Shown piece by piece: positions 11,301-25,300 of a stretch of DNA of 64,000 nt. The translations under genes were made by a program, and so were the position numbers. The notes under the pieces were generated by a model. It saw only the letters and a list, made by a program, of their open reading frames with translations, was not told the origin of the DNA and did not search any database. The stretch lies in assembly GCF_051014685.1 (NCBI RefSeq), contig NW_027478788.1, forward strand, positions 434,001 through 498,000, read 5' to 3'. Positions within the stretch are counted from its first letter, which is position 1; every line of letters begins with the position of its first letter. The stretch comes from Ptiloglossa arizonensis (taxonomy: Eukaryota > Arthropoda > Insecta > Hymenoptera > Colletidae).

Positions 11301-12773
11301 AGTACGCACACCGTTGTAGTCGGGCGAGTTTCTACTTTCAGATGCAACAGAAATTTTGCGGATTGGTCAATCCGTTCGCGAGATATGGCAGTTTGGATGT
11401 AAGCAACGCTTGAAAAACTCCAAATTTTCGCAGTTCTGTTTCTCGAAACGAATAACTAGAACGGGCTAGGGGAAAAGTACGCATACCGTTGTAATCGGGC
11501 GAGTTTCTACTTTCAGATGCAACAGAAATTTTGCGGATTGGTCAATCCGTTCGCGAGATATGGCAGTTTGGAGGTAAGAAACGCTTGAGAAACTCAAAAT
11601 TTTCGCAGTTCTGATGCTCGAAACGAATAACTAGAACGGCCTAGGGGAAAAGTACGCATAGTGTTGTAATCGGGCGAGTTTCTACTTTGAGATGCAACAG
11701 AAATTTTGCGGATTGGTCAATCCGTTCGCGAGATATGGCAGTTTGGAAGTAAGAAACGCTTGAGAAACTCAAAATTTTCGCAGTTCTGATGCTCGAAACG
11801 AATAACTAGAACGGCCTAGGGGAAAAGTACGCATAGTGTTGTAATCGGGCGAGTTTCTACCTTCAGATGCAACAGAAATTTTGCGGATTGGTCAATCCGT
11901 TCGCGAGATATGGCAGTTTGGAGGTAAGCAACGCTTGAGAAACTCAAAATTTTCGCAGTTCTGATGCTCGACAAGCATAACTAGAACGGGCTAGGGGAAA
12001 AGTACGCACACCGTTGTAGTCGGGCGAGTTTCTACTTTCAGATGCAACAGAAATTTTGCGGATTGGTCAATCCGTTCGCGAGATATGGCAGTTTGGAGGT
12101 AAGCAACGCTTGAAAAACTCAAAATTTTCGCACTTCTGTTGCTCGAAACGCATAACTAGAACGGGCTAGGGGAAAAGTACGCATACCGTTGTAATCGGGC
12201 GAGTTTCTACTTTCAGATGCAACAGAAATTTTGCGGATTGGTCAATCCGTTCGCGAGATATGGCAGTTTGGAGGTAAGAAACGCTTGAGAAACTCAAAAT
12301 TTTCGCAGTTCTGATGCTCGAAACGAATAACTAGAACGGCCTAGGGGAAAAGTACGCATAGTGTTGTAATCGGGCGAGTTTCTACTTTGAGATGCAACAG
12401 AAATTTTGCGGATTGGTCAATCCGTTCGCGAGATATGGCAGTTTGGAAGTAAGAAACGCTTGAGAAACTCAAAATTTTCGCAGTTCTGATGCTCGAAACG
12501 AATAACTAGAACGGCCTAGGGGAAAAGTACGCATAGTGTTGTAATCGGGCGAGTTTCTACTTTCAGATGCAACAGAAATTTTGCGGATTGGTCAATCCGT
12601 TCGCGAGATATGGCAGTTTGGAGGTAAGAAACGCTTGAGAAACTCAAAATTTTCGCAGTTCTGATGCTCGAAACGAATAACTAGAACGGCCTAGGGGAAA
12701 AGTACGCACACCGTTGTAGTCGGGCGAGTTTCTACTTTCAGATGCAACAGAAATTTTGCGGATTGGTCAATCC
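8400..12773. repeat. 25-monomer compound HOR, copy 2
   Basis: This repeats the 4027-8399 unit in the same order. The half at 8400-10674 (13 monomers) matches 4027-6125 with one extra monomer (the GGTCTA type at 10500). The half from 10675 matches 6126 onwards, including the GCACTTCTG monomer near 12130. The inherited 1-base deletion recurs near 8667 and 10941, and a private extra G lies in the G run at 10244-10248. Together with copy 1 this gives a two-level HOR: 12-13-mers nested in a roughly 4.37-kb unit. Confidence 0.85.
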
Positions 12774-15397
12774 GTTCGCGAGATATGGCAGTTTGGAGGT
12801 AAGCAACGCTTGAGAAACTCAAAATTTTCGCAGTTCTGATGCTCGAAACGAATAACTAGAACGGGCTAGGGAAAAGTACGCATACCGTTGTAATCGGGCG
12901 AGTTTCTACTTTCAAATGCAACAGAAATTTTGCGGATTGGTCGATCCGTTCGCGAGATATGGCAGTTTGGAGGTAAGCAACGCTTGAAAAACTCAAAATT
13001 TTCGCAGTTCTGTTGCTCGAAACGAATAACTAGAACGGCCTAGGGGAAAAGTACGCACACCGTTGTAATCGGGCGAGTTTCTACTTTCAGATGCAACAGA
13101 AATTTTGCGGATTGGTCATTCCGTTCGCGAGATATGGCAGTTTGGAGGTAAGCAACGCTTGAGAAACTCAAAATTTTCGCAGTTCTGATGCTCGAAACGA
13201 ATAACTAGAACGGCCTAGGGGAAAAGTACGCATAGTGTTGTAATCGGGCGAGTTTCTACTTTCAGATGCAACAGAAATTTTGCGGATTGGTCAATCCGTT
13301 CGCGAGATGTGGCTGTCTGGATGTAAGAAACGCTTGAGAAACTCAAAATTTTCGCAGTTCTGATGCTCGAAACGAATAACTAGAACGGCCTAGGGGAAAA
13401 GTACGCATAGTGTTGTAATCGGGCGAGTTTCTACTTTGAGATGCAACAGAAATTTTGCGGATTGGTCAATCCGTTCGCGAGATATGGCAGTTTGGAAGTA
13501 AGAAACGCTTGAGAAACTCAAAATTTTCGCAGTTCTGATGCTCGAAACGAATAACTAGAACGGCCTAGGGGAAAAGTACGCATAGTGTTGTAATCGGGCG
13601 AGTTTCTACTTTCAGATGCAACAGAAATTTTGCGGATTGGTCAATCCGTTCGCGAGATATGGCAGTTTGGAGGTAAGAAACGCTTGAGAAACTCAAAATT
13701 TTCGCAGTTCTGATGCTCGAAACGAATAACTAGAACGGCCTAGGGGAAAAGTACGCATAGTGTTGTAATCGGGCGAGTTTCTACTTTCAGATGCAACAGA
13801 AATTTTGCGGATTGGTCAATCCGTTCGCGAGATATGGCAGTTTGGAGGTAAGAAACGCTTGAGAAACTCAAAATTTTCGCAGTTCTGATGCTCGAAACGA
13901 ATAACTAGAACGGCCTAGGGGAAAAGTACGCACACCGTTGTAGTCGGGCGAGTTTCTACTTTCAGATGCAACAGAAATTTTGCGGATTGGTCAATCCGTT
14001 CGCGAGATATGGCAGTTTGGAGGTAAGCAACGCTTGAGAAACTCAAAATTTTCGCAGTTCTGATGCTCGAAACGAATAACTAGAACGGGCTAGGGGAAAA
14101 GTACGCATACCGTTGTAATCGGGCGAGTTTCTACTTTCAAATGCAACAGAAATTTTGCGGATTGGTCGATCCGTTCGCGAGATATGGCAGTTTGGAGGTA
14201 AGCAACGCTTGAAAAACTCAAAATTTTCGCAGTTCTGTTGCTCGAAACGAATAACTAGAACGGCCTAGGGGAAAAGTACGCACACCGTTGTAATCGGGCG
14301 AGTTTCTACTTTCAGATGCAACAGAAATTTTGCGGATTGGTCATTCCGTTCGCGAGATATGGCAGTTTGGAGGTAAGCAACGCTTGAGAAACTCAAAATT
14401 TTCGCAGTTCTGATGCTCGAAACGAATAACTAGAACGGCCTAGGGGAAAAGTACGCATAGTGTTGTAATCGGGCGAGTTTCTACTTTCAGATGCAACAGA
14501 AATTTTGCGGATTGGTCAATCCGTTCGCGAGATGTGGCTGTCTGGATGTAAGAAACGCTTGAGAAACTCAAAATTTTCGCAGTTCTGATGCTCGAAACGA
14601 ATAACTAGAACGGCCTAGGGGAAAAGTACGCATAGTGTTGTAATCGGGCGAGTTTCTACTTTGAGATGCAACAGAAATTTTGCGGATTGGTCAATCCGTT
14701 CGCGAGATATGGCAGTTTGGAAGTAAGAAACGCTTGAGAAACTCAAAATTTTCGCAGTTCTGATGCTCGAAACGAATAACTCGAAAGGCCTAGGGGAAAA
14801 GTACGCACACCGTTGTAGTCGGGCGAGTTTCTACTTTCAGATGCAACAGAAATTTTGCGGATTGGTCAATCCGTTCGCGAGATATGGCAGTTTGGAGGTA
14901 AGCAACGTTTGAGAAACTCAAAATTTTCGCAGTTCTGATGCTCGAAACGAATAACTAGAACGGGCTAGGGGAAAAGTACGCATACCGTTGTAATCGGGCG
15001 AGTTTCTACTTTCAAATGCAACAGAAATTTTGCGGATTGGTCGATCCGTTCGCGAGATATGGCAGTTTGGAGGTAAGCAACGCTTGAAAAACTCAAAATT
15101 TTCGCAGTTCTGTTGCTCGAAACGAATAACTAGAACGGCCTAGGGGAAAAGTACGCACACCGTTGTAATCGGGCGAGTTTCTACTTTCAGATGCAACAGA
15201 AATTTTGCGGATTGTTCATTCCGTTCGCGAGATATGGCAGTTTGGAGGTAAGCAACGCTTGAGAAACTCAAAATTTTCGCAGTTCTGATGCTCGAAACGA
15301 ATAACTAGAACGGCCTAGGGGAAAAGTACGCATAGTGTTGTAATCGGGCGAGTTTCTACTTTCAGATGCAACAGAAATTTTGCGGATTGGTCAATCC
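12774..15397. repeat. 7-mer HOR passing into a 5-mer HOR
   Basis: The order of a monomer with TTCAAATGC and GTCGATCCG, then a CATTCCG monomer, then a normal one, then a monomer with GATGTGGCTGTCTGG occurs from 12774, 13998 and 14873. The GGCTGTCTGG marker lies at 13311, 14536 and 15411, giving spacings of 1225 (7 units) and then 875 (5 units). The shorter period is explained by loss of two monomers; a hybrid at 14698 carries ACTCGAAAGG. A 1-base deletion in the G run lies near 12869-12871. Confidence 0.8.
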
Positions 15398-18300
15398 GTT
15401 CGCGAGATGTGGCTGTCTGGATGTAAGAAACGCTTGAGAAACACAAAATTTTCGCGGTTCTGATGCTCGAAACGAATAACAAGAACGGCCTAGGGGAAAA
15501 GTACGCACACCGTTGTAATCGGGCGAGCTTCTACTTTCAGATGCAACAGAAATTTTGCGGATTGGTCATTCCGTTCGCGAGATATGGCAGTTTGGAGGTA
15601 AGCAACGCTTGAGAAACTCAAAATTTTCGCAGTTCTGATGCTCGACAAGCATAACTAGAACGGCCTAGGGGAAAAGTACGCCCACCGTTGTAATCGGGCG
15701 AGTTTCTACTTTCAGATGCAACAGAAATTTTGCGAATTGTTCAATCCGTTCGCGAGATATGGCAGTTTGGAAGTAAGCAACGCTTGCGAAACTCAAAATT
15801 TTCGCAGTTCTGATGCTCGAAACGAATAACTAGAACGGCCTAGGGGAAAAGTACGCATAGTGTTGTAATCGGGCGAGTTTCTACTTTCAGATGCAACAGA
15901 AATTTTGCGGATTGGTCAATCCGTTCGCGAGATATGGCAGTTTGGAAGTAAGAAACGCTCGAGAAACTCAAAATTTTCGCAGTTGTGATGCTCGAAACGA
16001 ATAACTAGAACGGCCTAGGGGAAAAGTACGCATAGTGTTGTAATCGGACGAGTTTCTACTTTCAGATGCAACAGAAATTTTGCGGATTGGTCAATCCGTT
16101 CGCGAGATATGGCAGTTTGGAGGTAAGAAACGCTCGAGAAACTCAAAATTTTCGCAGTTCTGATGCTCGACAAGCATAACTAGAACGGCCTAGGGGAAAA
16201 GTACGTACACCGTTGTAATCGGGCGAGTTTCTACTTTCAGATGCAACAGAAATTTTGCGGATTGGTCAATCCGTTCGCGAGATATGGCAGTTTGGAGGTA
16301 AGCAACGCTTGAAAAACTCAAAATTTTCCCAGTTCTGTTGCTCGAAACGAATAACTAGAACGGGCTAGGGGAAAAGTACGCATACCGTTGTAATTGGGCG
16401 AGTTTCTACTTTCAGATGCAACAGAAATTTTGCGGATTGGTCAATCCGTTCGCGAGATATGGCAGTTTGGAGGTAAGCAACGCTTGAGAAACTCAAAATT
16501 TTCGCAGTTCTGTTGCTCGAAACGAATAACTAGAACGGCCTAGGGGAAAAGTACGCATAGTGTTGTAAGCGGGCGAGTTTCTACTTTGAGATGCAACAGA
16601 AATTTTGCGGTTTGGTCAATCCGTTCGCGAGATATGGCAGTTTGGAGGTAAGAAACGCTTGAGAAACTCAAAATTTTCGCAGTTCTGATGCTCGAAACGA
16701 ATAACTAGAACGGCCTAGGGGAAAAGTACGCACACCGTTGTAGTCGGGCGAGTTTCTACTTTCAGATGCAACAGAAATTTTGCGGATTGGTCAATCCGTT
16801 CGCGAGATATGGCAGTTTGGAGGTAAGCAACGCTTGAGAAACTCAAAATTTTCGCAGTTCTGATGCTCGAAACGAATAACTAGAACGGGCTAGGGGAAAA
16901 GTACGCATACCGTTGTAATCGGGCGAGTTTCTACTTTCAAATGCAACAGAAATTTTGCGGATTGGTCGATCCGTTCGCGAGATATGGCAGTTTGGAGGTA
17001 AGCAACGCTTGAAAAACTCAAAATTTTCGCAGTTCTGTTGCTCGAAACGAATAACTAGAACGGGCTAGGGGAAAAGTACGCATACCGTTGTAATTGGGCG
17101 AGTTTCTACTTTCAGATGCAACAGAAATTTTGCGGATTGGTCAATCCGTTCGCGAGATATGGCAGTTTGGATGTAAGAAGCGCTTGAGAAACTCAAAATT
17201 TTCGCAGTTCTGATGCTCGAAACGAATAACTAGAACGGCCTAGGGGAAAAGTACGCATACCGTTGTAATCGGGCGAGTTTCTACTTTCAGATGCAACAGA
17301 AATTTTGCGGATTGGTCAATCCGTTCGCGAGATATGGCAGTTTGGATGTAAGAAACGCTCGAGAAACTCAAAATTTTCGCAGTTCTGATGGTCGAAACGA
17401 ATAACTAGAACGGCCTAGGGGAAAAGTACGCCCACCGTTGTAATCGGGCGAGTTTCTACTTTCAGATGCAACAGAAATTTTGCGAATTGTTCAATCCGTT
17501 CGCGAGATATGGCAGTTTGGAGGTAAGCAACGCTTGAGAAACTCAAAATTTTCGCAGTTCTGATGCTCGAAACGAATAACTAGAACGGCCTAGGGGAAAA
17601 GTACGCATAGTGTTGTAATCGGGCGAGTTTCTACTTTCAGATGCAACAGAAATTTTGCGGATTGGTCAATCCGTTCGCGAGATATGGCAGTTTGGAAGTA
17701 AGAAACGCTTGAGAAACTCAAAATTTTCGCAGTTCTGATGCTCGAAACGAATAACTAGAACGGCCTAGGGGAAAAGTACGCATAGTGTTGTAATCGGGCG
17801 AGTTTCGACTTTCAGATGCAACAGAAATTTTGCGGATTGGTCAATCCGTTCGCGAGATATGGCAGTTTGGAGGTAAGCAACGCTTGAAAAACTCAAAATT
17901 TTCGCAGTTCTGTTGCTCGAAACGAATAACTAGAACGGGCTAGGGGAAAAGTACGCACACCGTTGTAATCGGGCGAGTTTCTAGTTTCAGATGCAACAGA
18001 AATTTTGCGGATTGGTCAATCCGTTCGCGAGATATGGCAGTTTGGAGGTAAGAAACGCTTGAGAAACTCAAAATTTTCGCAGTTCTGATGCTCGAAACGA
18101 ATAACTAGAACGGCCTAGGGGAAAAGTACGCATAGTGTTGTAAACGGGCGAGTTTCTACTTTGAGATGCAACAGAAATTTTGCGGATTGGTCAATCCGTT
18201 CGCGAGATATGGCAGTTTGGAAGTAAGAAACGCTTGAGAAACTCAAAATTTTCGCAGTTCTGATGCTCGAAACGAATAACTAGAACGGCCTAGGGGAAAA

Positions 18301-18547
18301 GTACGCACACCGTTGTAATCGGGCGAGTTTCTACTTTCAGATGCAACAGAAATTTTGCGGATTGGTCAATCCGTTCGCGAGATATGGCAGTTCGGAGGTA
18401 AGAAACGGTTGAGAAACTCAAAATTTTCACAGTTCTGATGCTCGAAACGAATAACCAGAACGGCCTAGGGGAAACCTACGCATACTGTTGTAATCGGGCG
18501 AGTTTCTACTTTCAGATGCATCAGAAATTTTGCGGATTGGTCAATCC
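15398..18547. repeat. Mosaic satellite segment without clear tandem HOR
   Basis: Eighteen monomers of mixed type with no short tandem period I could find. It holds the first monomer of the ACACAAAA / GCGGTTC / CAAGAACGG type (CAAGAAC at 15480). The TTCAAATGC and GTCGATCC markers of the preceding HOR reappear in the monomer at 16798. More private substitutions occur here than in the duplicated blocks (for example GGGAAACCTACG near 18470), suggesting less recent homogenisation. No gene or inserted element was seen. Confidence 0.7.
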
Positions 18548-20997
18548 GTTCGCGAGATATGGCAGTTTGGAGGTAAGCAACGCTTGAGAAACTCAAAATT
18601 TTCGCAGTTCTGTTGCTCGAAACGAATAACTAGAACGGGCTAGGGGAAAAGTACGCATACATTTGTAATCGGGCGAATTTCTACTTTCAGATGCAACAGA
18701 AATTTTGCGGATTGGTCAATCCGTTCGCGAGATATGGCAGTTTGGATGTAAGAAACGCTCGAGAAACTCAAAATTTTCGCAGTTCTGATGCTCGAAACGA
18801 ATAACTAGAACGGCCTAGGGGAAAAGTACGCACACCGTTGTAATCGGGCGAGTTTCTACTTTCAGATGCAACAGAAATTTTGCGAATTGGTCAATCCGTT
18901 CGCGAGACATGGCAGTTTGGAGGTAAGCAACGCTTGAGAAACTCAAAATTTTCGCAGTTCTGATGCTCGAAACGAATAACTAGAACGGCCTAGGGGAAAA
19001 GTACGCATAGTGTTGTAATCGGGCGAGTTTCTAATTTCAGATGCAACAGAAATTTTGCGGATTGGTCAATCCGTTCGCGAGATATGGCAGTTTGGAAGTA
19101 AGAAACGCTTGAGAAACTCAAAATTTTCGCAGTTCTGATGCTCGAAACGAATAGCTAGAACGGGCTAGGGGAAAAGTACGCATACCGTTGTAATCGGGCG
19201 AGTTTCTACTTTCAGATGCAACAGAAATTTTGCGGATTGGTCATTCCGTTCGCGAGATATGGCAGTTTGGATGTAAGAAACGCTTGAGAAACACAAAATT
19301 TTCGCGGTTCTGATGCTCGAAACGAATAACAAGAACGGCCTAGGGGAAAAGTACGCACACCGTTGTAATCGGGCGAGTTTCTACTTTCAGATGCAACAGA
19401 AATTTTGCGGATTGGTCAATCCGTTCGCGAGATATGGCAGTTTGGAGGTAAGAAACGCTTGAGAAACTCAAAATTTTCGCAGTTCTGATGCTCGACAAGC
19501 ATAACTAGAACCGCCTCGGGGAAAAGTACGCACACCGTTGTAATCGGGCGAGTTTCTACTTTCAGATGCAACAGAAATTTTGCGGATTGGTCAATCCGTT
19601 CGCGAGATATGGCAGTTTGGAGGTAAGCAACGCTTGAGAAACTCAAAATTTTCGCAGTTCTGTTGCTCGAAACGAATAACTAGAACGGGCTAGGGGAAAA
19701 GTACGCATACATTTGTAATCGGGCGAATTTCTACTTTCAGATGCAACAGAAATTTTGCGGATTGGTCAATCCGTTCGCGAGATATGGCAGTTTGGATGTA
19801 AGAAACGCTCGAGAAACTCAAAATTTTCGCAGTTCTGATGCTCGAAACGAATAACTAGAACGGCCTAGGGGAAAAGTACGCACACCGTTGTAATCGGGCG
19901 AGTTTCTACTTTCAGATGCAACAGAAATTTTGCGAATTGGTCAATCCGTTCGCGAGACATGGCAGTTTGGATGTAAGCAACGCTTGAGAAACTCAAAATT
20001 TTCGCAGTTCTGATGCTCGAAACGAATAACTAGAACGGCCTAGGGGAAAAGTACGCATAGTGTTGTAATCGGGCGAGTTTCTAATTTCAGATGCAACAGA
20101 AATTTTGCGGATTGGTCAATCCGTTCGCGAGATATGGCAGTTTGGAAGTAAGAAACGCTTGAGAAACTCAAAATTTTCGCAGTTCTGATGCTCGAAACGA
20201 ATAACTAGAACGGGCTAGGGGAAAAGTACGCATACCGTTGTAATCGGGCGAGTTTCTACTTTCAGATGCAACAGAAATTTTGCGGATTGGTCAATCCGTT
20301 CGCGAGATATGGCAGTTTGGAGGTAAGAAACGCTTGAGAAACTCAAAATTTTCGCAGTTCTGATGCTCGAAACGAATAACTAGAACGGCCTAGGGGAAAA
20401 GTACGCATAGTGTTGTAATCGGGCGAGTTTCTACTTTGAGATGCAACAGAAATTTTGCGGATTGGTCAATCCGTTCGCGAGATATGGCAGTTTGGAGGTA
20501 AGCAACGCTTGAAAAACTCAAAATTTTCGCAGTTCTGTTGCTCGAAACGAATAACTAGAACGGGCTAGGGGAAAAGTACGCATACCGTTGTAATCGGGCG
20601 AGTTTCTACTTTCAGATGCAACAGAAATTTTGCGGATTGGTCAATCCGTTCGCGAGATGTGGCAGTTTGGATGTAAGAAACGCTTGAGAAACACAAAATT
20701 TTCGCGGTTCTGATGCTCGAAACGAATAACAAGAACGGCCTAGGGGAAAAGTACGCACACCGTTGTAATCGGGCGAGTTTCTACTTTCAGATGCAACAGA
20801 AATTTTGCGGATTGGTCATTCCGTTCGCGAGATATGGCAGTTTGGAGGTAAGAAACGCTTGAGAAACTCAAAATTTTCGCAGTTCTGATGCTCGACAAGC
20901 ATAACTAGAACCGCCTAGGGGAAAAGTACGCACACCGTTGTAATCGGGCGAGTTTCTACTTTCAGATGCAACAGAAATTTTGCGGATTGGTCAATCC
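18548..20997. repeat. 6-mer HOR and derived 8-mer
   Basis: Monomers 107-112 (18548-19597) form a 6-mer whose first four members recur at 19598-20297. The CATACATTTG marker is at about 18655 and 19705, 1050 bp apart. The second copy is eight monomers long because two extra monomers (20298-20647) precede the ACACAAAA-type monomer at 20648. In monomer 112 the CCTAGG motif reads CCTCGG (19514-19519), which removes a stop codon on the minus strand and opens a 76-codon chance frame. Confidence 0.8.
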
Positions 20998-22397
20998 GTT
21001 CGCGAGATATGGCAGTTTGGAGGTAAGAAACGCTTGAGAAACTCAAAATTTTCGCAGTTCTGATGCTCGAAACGAATAACTAGAACGGCCTAGGGGAAAA
21101 GTACGCATAGTGTTGTAATCGGGCGAGTTTCTACTTTGAGATGCAACAGAAATTTTGCGGATTGGTCAATCCGTTCGCGAGATATGGCAGTTTGGAAGTA
21201 AGAAACGCTTGAGAAACTCAAAATTTTCGCAGTTCTGATGCTCGAAACGAATAACTAGAACGGCCTAGGGGAAAAGTACGCATAGTGTTGTAATCGGGCG
21301 AGTTTCTACTTTCAGATGCAACAGAAATTTTGCGGATTGGTCAATCCGTTCGCGAGATATGGCAGTTTGGAGGTAAGAAACGTTCGAGAAACTCAAAATT
21401 TTCGCAGTTCTGATGCTCGACAAGCATAACTAGAACGGCCTAGGGGAAAAGTACGCACACCGTTGTAATCTGGCGAGTTTCTACTTTCAGATGCAACAGA
21501 AATTTTGCGGATTGGTCAATCCGTTCGCGAGATATGGCAGTTTGGATGTAAGAAACGCTCGAGAAACTCAAAATTTTCGCAGTTCTGATGCTCGACAAGC
21601 ATAACTAGAACCGCCTAGGGGAAAAGTACGCATACCGTTGTAATCGGGCGAGTTTCTACTTTCAGATGCAACAGAAATTTTGCGGATTGGTCAATCCGTT
21701 CGCGAGATATGGCAGTTTGGAGGTAAGAAACGCTTGAGAAACTCAAAATTTTCGCAGTTCTGATGCTCGAAACGAATAACTAGAACGGCCTAGGGGATAA
21801 GTACGCATAGTGTTGTAATCGGGCGAGTTTCTACTTTGAGATGCAACAGAAATTTTGCGGATTGGTCAATCCGTTCGCGAGATATGGCAGTTTGGAAGTA
21901 AGAAACGCTTGAGAAACTCAAAATTTTCGCAGTTCTGATGCTCGAAACGAATAACTAGAACGGCCTAGGGGAAAAGTACGCATAGTGTTGTAATCGGGCG
22001 AGTTTCTACTTTCAGATGCAACAGAAATTTTGCGGATTGGTCAATCCGTTCGCGAGATATGGCAGTTTGGAGGTAAGAAACGTTCGAGAAACTCAAAATT
22101 TTCGCAGTTCTGATGCTCGACAAGCATAACTAGAACGGCCTAGGGGAAAAGTACGCACACCGTTGTAATCTGGCGAGTTTCTACTTTCAGATGCAACAGA
22201 AATTTTGCGGATTGGTCAATCCGTTCGCGAGATATGGCAGTTTGGATGTAAGAAACGCTCGAGAAACTCAAAATTTTCGCAGTTCTGATGCTCGAAACGA
22301 ATAACTAGAACGGCCTAGGGGAAAAGTACGCACACCGTTGTAATCGGGCGAATTTCTACTTTCAGATGCAACAGAAATTTTGCGAATTGTTCAATCC
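20998..22397. repeat. Tandem 4-mer (700 bp x 2)
   Basis: 20998-21697 and 21698-22397 are two copies of the same four-monomer block. Linked markers repeat 700 bp apart: ACGTTCGAG at about 21382 and 22082, and TCTGGCGAG at 21470 and 22170. The ACCGCCTAGG marker at about 20910 and 21610 follows the same step. The second copy has GGGGATAAG near 21791 as a private change. The fourth monomers differ in part, so the exchange point lies inside that monomer. Confidence 0.85.
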
Positions 22398-25300
22398 GTT
22401 CGCGAGACATGGCAGTTTGGAGGTAAGCAACGCTTGAGAAACTCAAAATTTTCGCAGTTCTGATGCTCGAAACGAATAACTAGAACGGCCTAGGGGAAAA
22501 GTACGCATAGTGTTGTAATCGGGCGAGTTTCTAATTTCAGATGCAACAGAAATTTTGCGGATTGGTCAATCCGTTCGCGAGATATGGCAGTTTGGAAGTA
22601 AGAAACGCTTGAGAAACTCAAAATTTTCGCAGTTCTGATGCTCGAAACGAATAACTAGAACGGGCTAGGGGAAAAGTACGCATACCGTTGTAATCGGGCG
22701 AGTTTCTACTTTCAGATGCAACAGAAATTTTGCGGATTGGTCATTCCGTTCGCGAGATATGGCAGTTTGGAGGTAAGAAACGCTTGAGAAACTCAAAATT
22801 TTCGCAGTTCTGATGCTCGGCAAGCATAACTAGAACGGGCTAGGGGAAAAGTACCCACACCGTTGTAGTCGGGCGAGTTTCTACTTTCAGATGCAACAGA
22901 AATTTTGCGGATTGGTCAATCCGTTCGCGAGATATGGCAGTTTGGAGGTAAGCAACGCTTGAAAAACTCAAAATTTTCGCAGTTCTGTTGCTCGAAACGA
23001 ATAACTAGAACGGGCTAGGGGAAAAGTACGCATACCGTTGTAATCGGGCGACTTTCTACTTTCAGATGCAACAGAAATTTTGCGGATTGGTCAATCCGTT
23101 CGCGAGATATGGCAGTTTGGAGGTAAGAAACGCTTGAGAAACTCAAAATTTTCGCAGTTCTGATGCTCGAAACGAATAACTAGAACGGCCTAGGGGAAAA
23201 GTACGCATAGTGTTGTAATCGGGCGAGTTTCTACTTTCAGATGCAACAGAAATTTTGCGGATTGGTCAATCCGTTCGCGAGATATGGCAGTTTGGAGGTA
23301 AGAAACGCTTGAGAAACTCAAAATTTTCGCAGTTCTGATGCTCGAAACGAATAACTAGAACGGCCTAGGGGAAAAGTACGCATAGTGTTGTAATCGGGCG
23401 AGTTTCTACTTTGAGATGCAACAGAAATTTTGCGGATTGGTCAATCCGTTCGCGAGATATGGCAGTTTGGAGGTAAGAAACGCTTGAGAAACTCAACATT
23501 TTCGCAGTTCTGATGCTCGAAACGAATAACTAGAACGGGCTAGGGGAAAAGTACGCATACCGTTGTAATCGGGCGAGTTTCTACCTTCAGATGCAACAGA
23601 AATTTTGCGGATTGGTCAATCCGTTCGCGAGATATGGCAGTTTGGAGGTAAGCAACGCTTGAGAAACTCAAAATTTTCGCAGTTCTGATGCTCGACAAGC
23701 ATAACTAGAACGGGCTAGGGGAAAAGTACGCACACCGTTGTAGTCGGGCGAGTTTCTACTTTCAGATGCAACAGAAATTTTGCGGATTGGTCAATCCGTT
23801 CGCGAGATATGGCAGTTTGGAGGTAAGCAACGCTTGAAAAACTCCAAATTTTCGCAGTTCTGTTTCTCGAAACGAATAACTAGAACGGGCTAGGGGAAAA
23901 GTACGCATACCGTTGTAATCGGGCGAGTTTCTACTTTCAGATGCAACAGAAATTTTGCGGATTGGTCAATCCGTTCGCGAGATATGGCAGTTTGGAGGTA
24001 AGAAACGCTTGAGAAACTCAAAATTTACGCAGTTCTGATGCTCGAAACGAATAACTAGAACGGCCTAGGGGAAAAGTACGCATAGTGTTGTAATCGGGCG
24101 AGTTTCTACTTTGAGATGCAACAGAAATTTTGCGGATTGGTCAATCCGTTCGCGAGATATGGCAGTTTGGAAGTAAGAAACGCTTGAGAAACTCAAAATT
24201 TTCGCAGTTCTGATGCTCGAAACGAATAACTAGAACGGCCTAGGGGAAAAGTACGCATAGTGTTGTAATCGGGCGAGTTTCTACCTTCAGATGCAACAGA
24301 AATTTTGCGGATTGGTCAATCCGTTCGCGAGATATGGCAGTTTGGAGGTAAGCAACGCTTGAGAAACTCAAAATTTTCGCAGTTCTGATGCTCGACAAGC
24401 ATAACTAGAACGGGCTAGGGGAAAAGTACGCACACCGTTGTAGTCGGGCGAGTTTCTACTTTCAGATGCAACAGAAATTTTGCGGATTGGTCAATCCGTT
24501 CGCGAGATATGGCAGTTTGGAGGTAAGCAACGCTTGAAAAACTCAAAATTTTCGCAGTTCTGTTGCTCGAAACGAATAACTAGAACGGGCTAGGGGAAAA
24601 GTACGCATACCGTTGTAATCGGGCGAGTTTCTTCTTTCAGATGCAACAGAAATTTTGCGGATTGGTCAATCCGTTCGCGAGATATGGCAGTTTGGAGGTA
24701 AGAAACGCTTGAGAAACTCAAAATTTTCGCAGTTCTGATGCTCGAAACGAATAACTAGAACGGCCTAGGGGAAAAGTACGCATAGTGTTGTAATCGGGCG
24801 AGTTTCTACTTTGAGATGCAACAGAAATTTTGCGGATTGGTCAATCCGTTCGCGAGATATGGCAGTTTGGAAGTAAGAAACGCTTGAGAAACTCAAAATT
24901 TTCGCAGTTCTGATGCTCGAAACGAATAACTAGAACGGCCTAGGGGAAAAGTACGCATAGTGTTGTAATCGGGCGAGCTTCTACTTTCAGATGCAACATA
25001 AATTTTGCGGATTGGTCAATCCGTTCGCGAGATATGGCAGTTTGGAGGTAAGAAACGCTCGAGAAACTCAAAATTTTCGCAGTTCTGATGCTCGACAAGC
25101 ATAACTAGAACGGCCTAGGGGAAAAGTACGCACACCGTTGTAATCGGGCGAGTTTCTACTTTCAGATGCAACAGAAATTTTGTGGATTGGTCAATCCGTT
25201 CGCGAGATATGGCAGTTTGGAGGTAAGCAACGCTTGAAAAACTCAAAATTTTCGCAGTTCTGTTGCTCGAAACAAATAACTAGAACGGGCTAGGGGAAAA

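Noticed and set aside
19416..19646. 76-codon open frame on the minus strand
   Set aside because: It lies wholly within satellite and exists because CCTAGG became CCTCGG at 19514-19519, removing a stop that nearly all other copies keep. Since 175 is 3 x 58 + 1, the frame changes at each unit and no long frame can persist. No start context, domain or codon bias.
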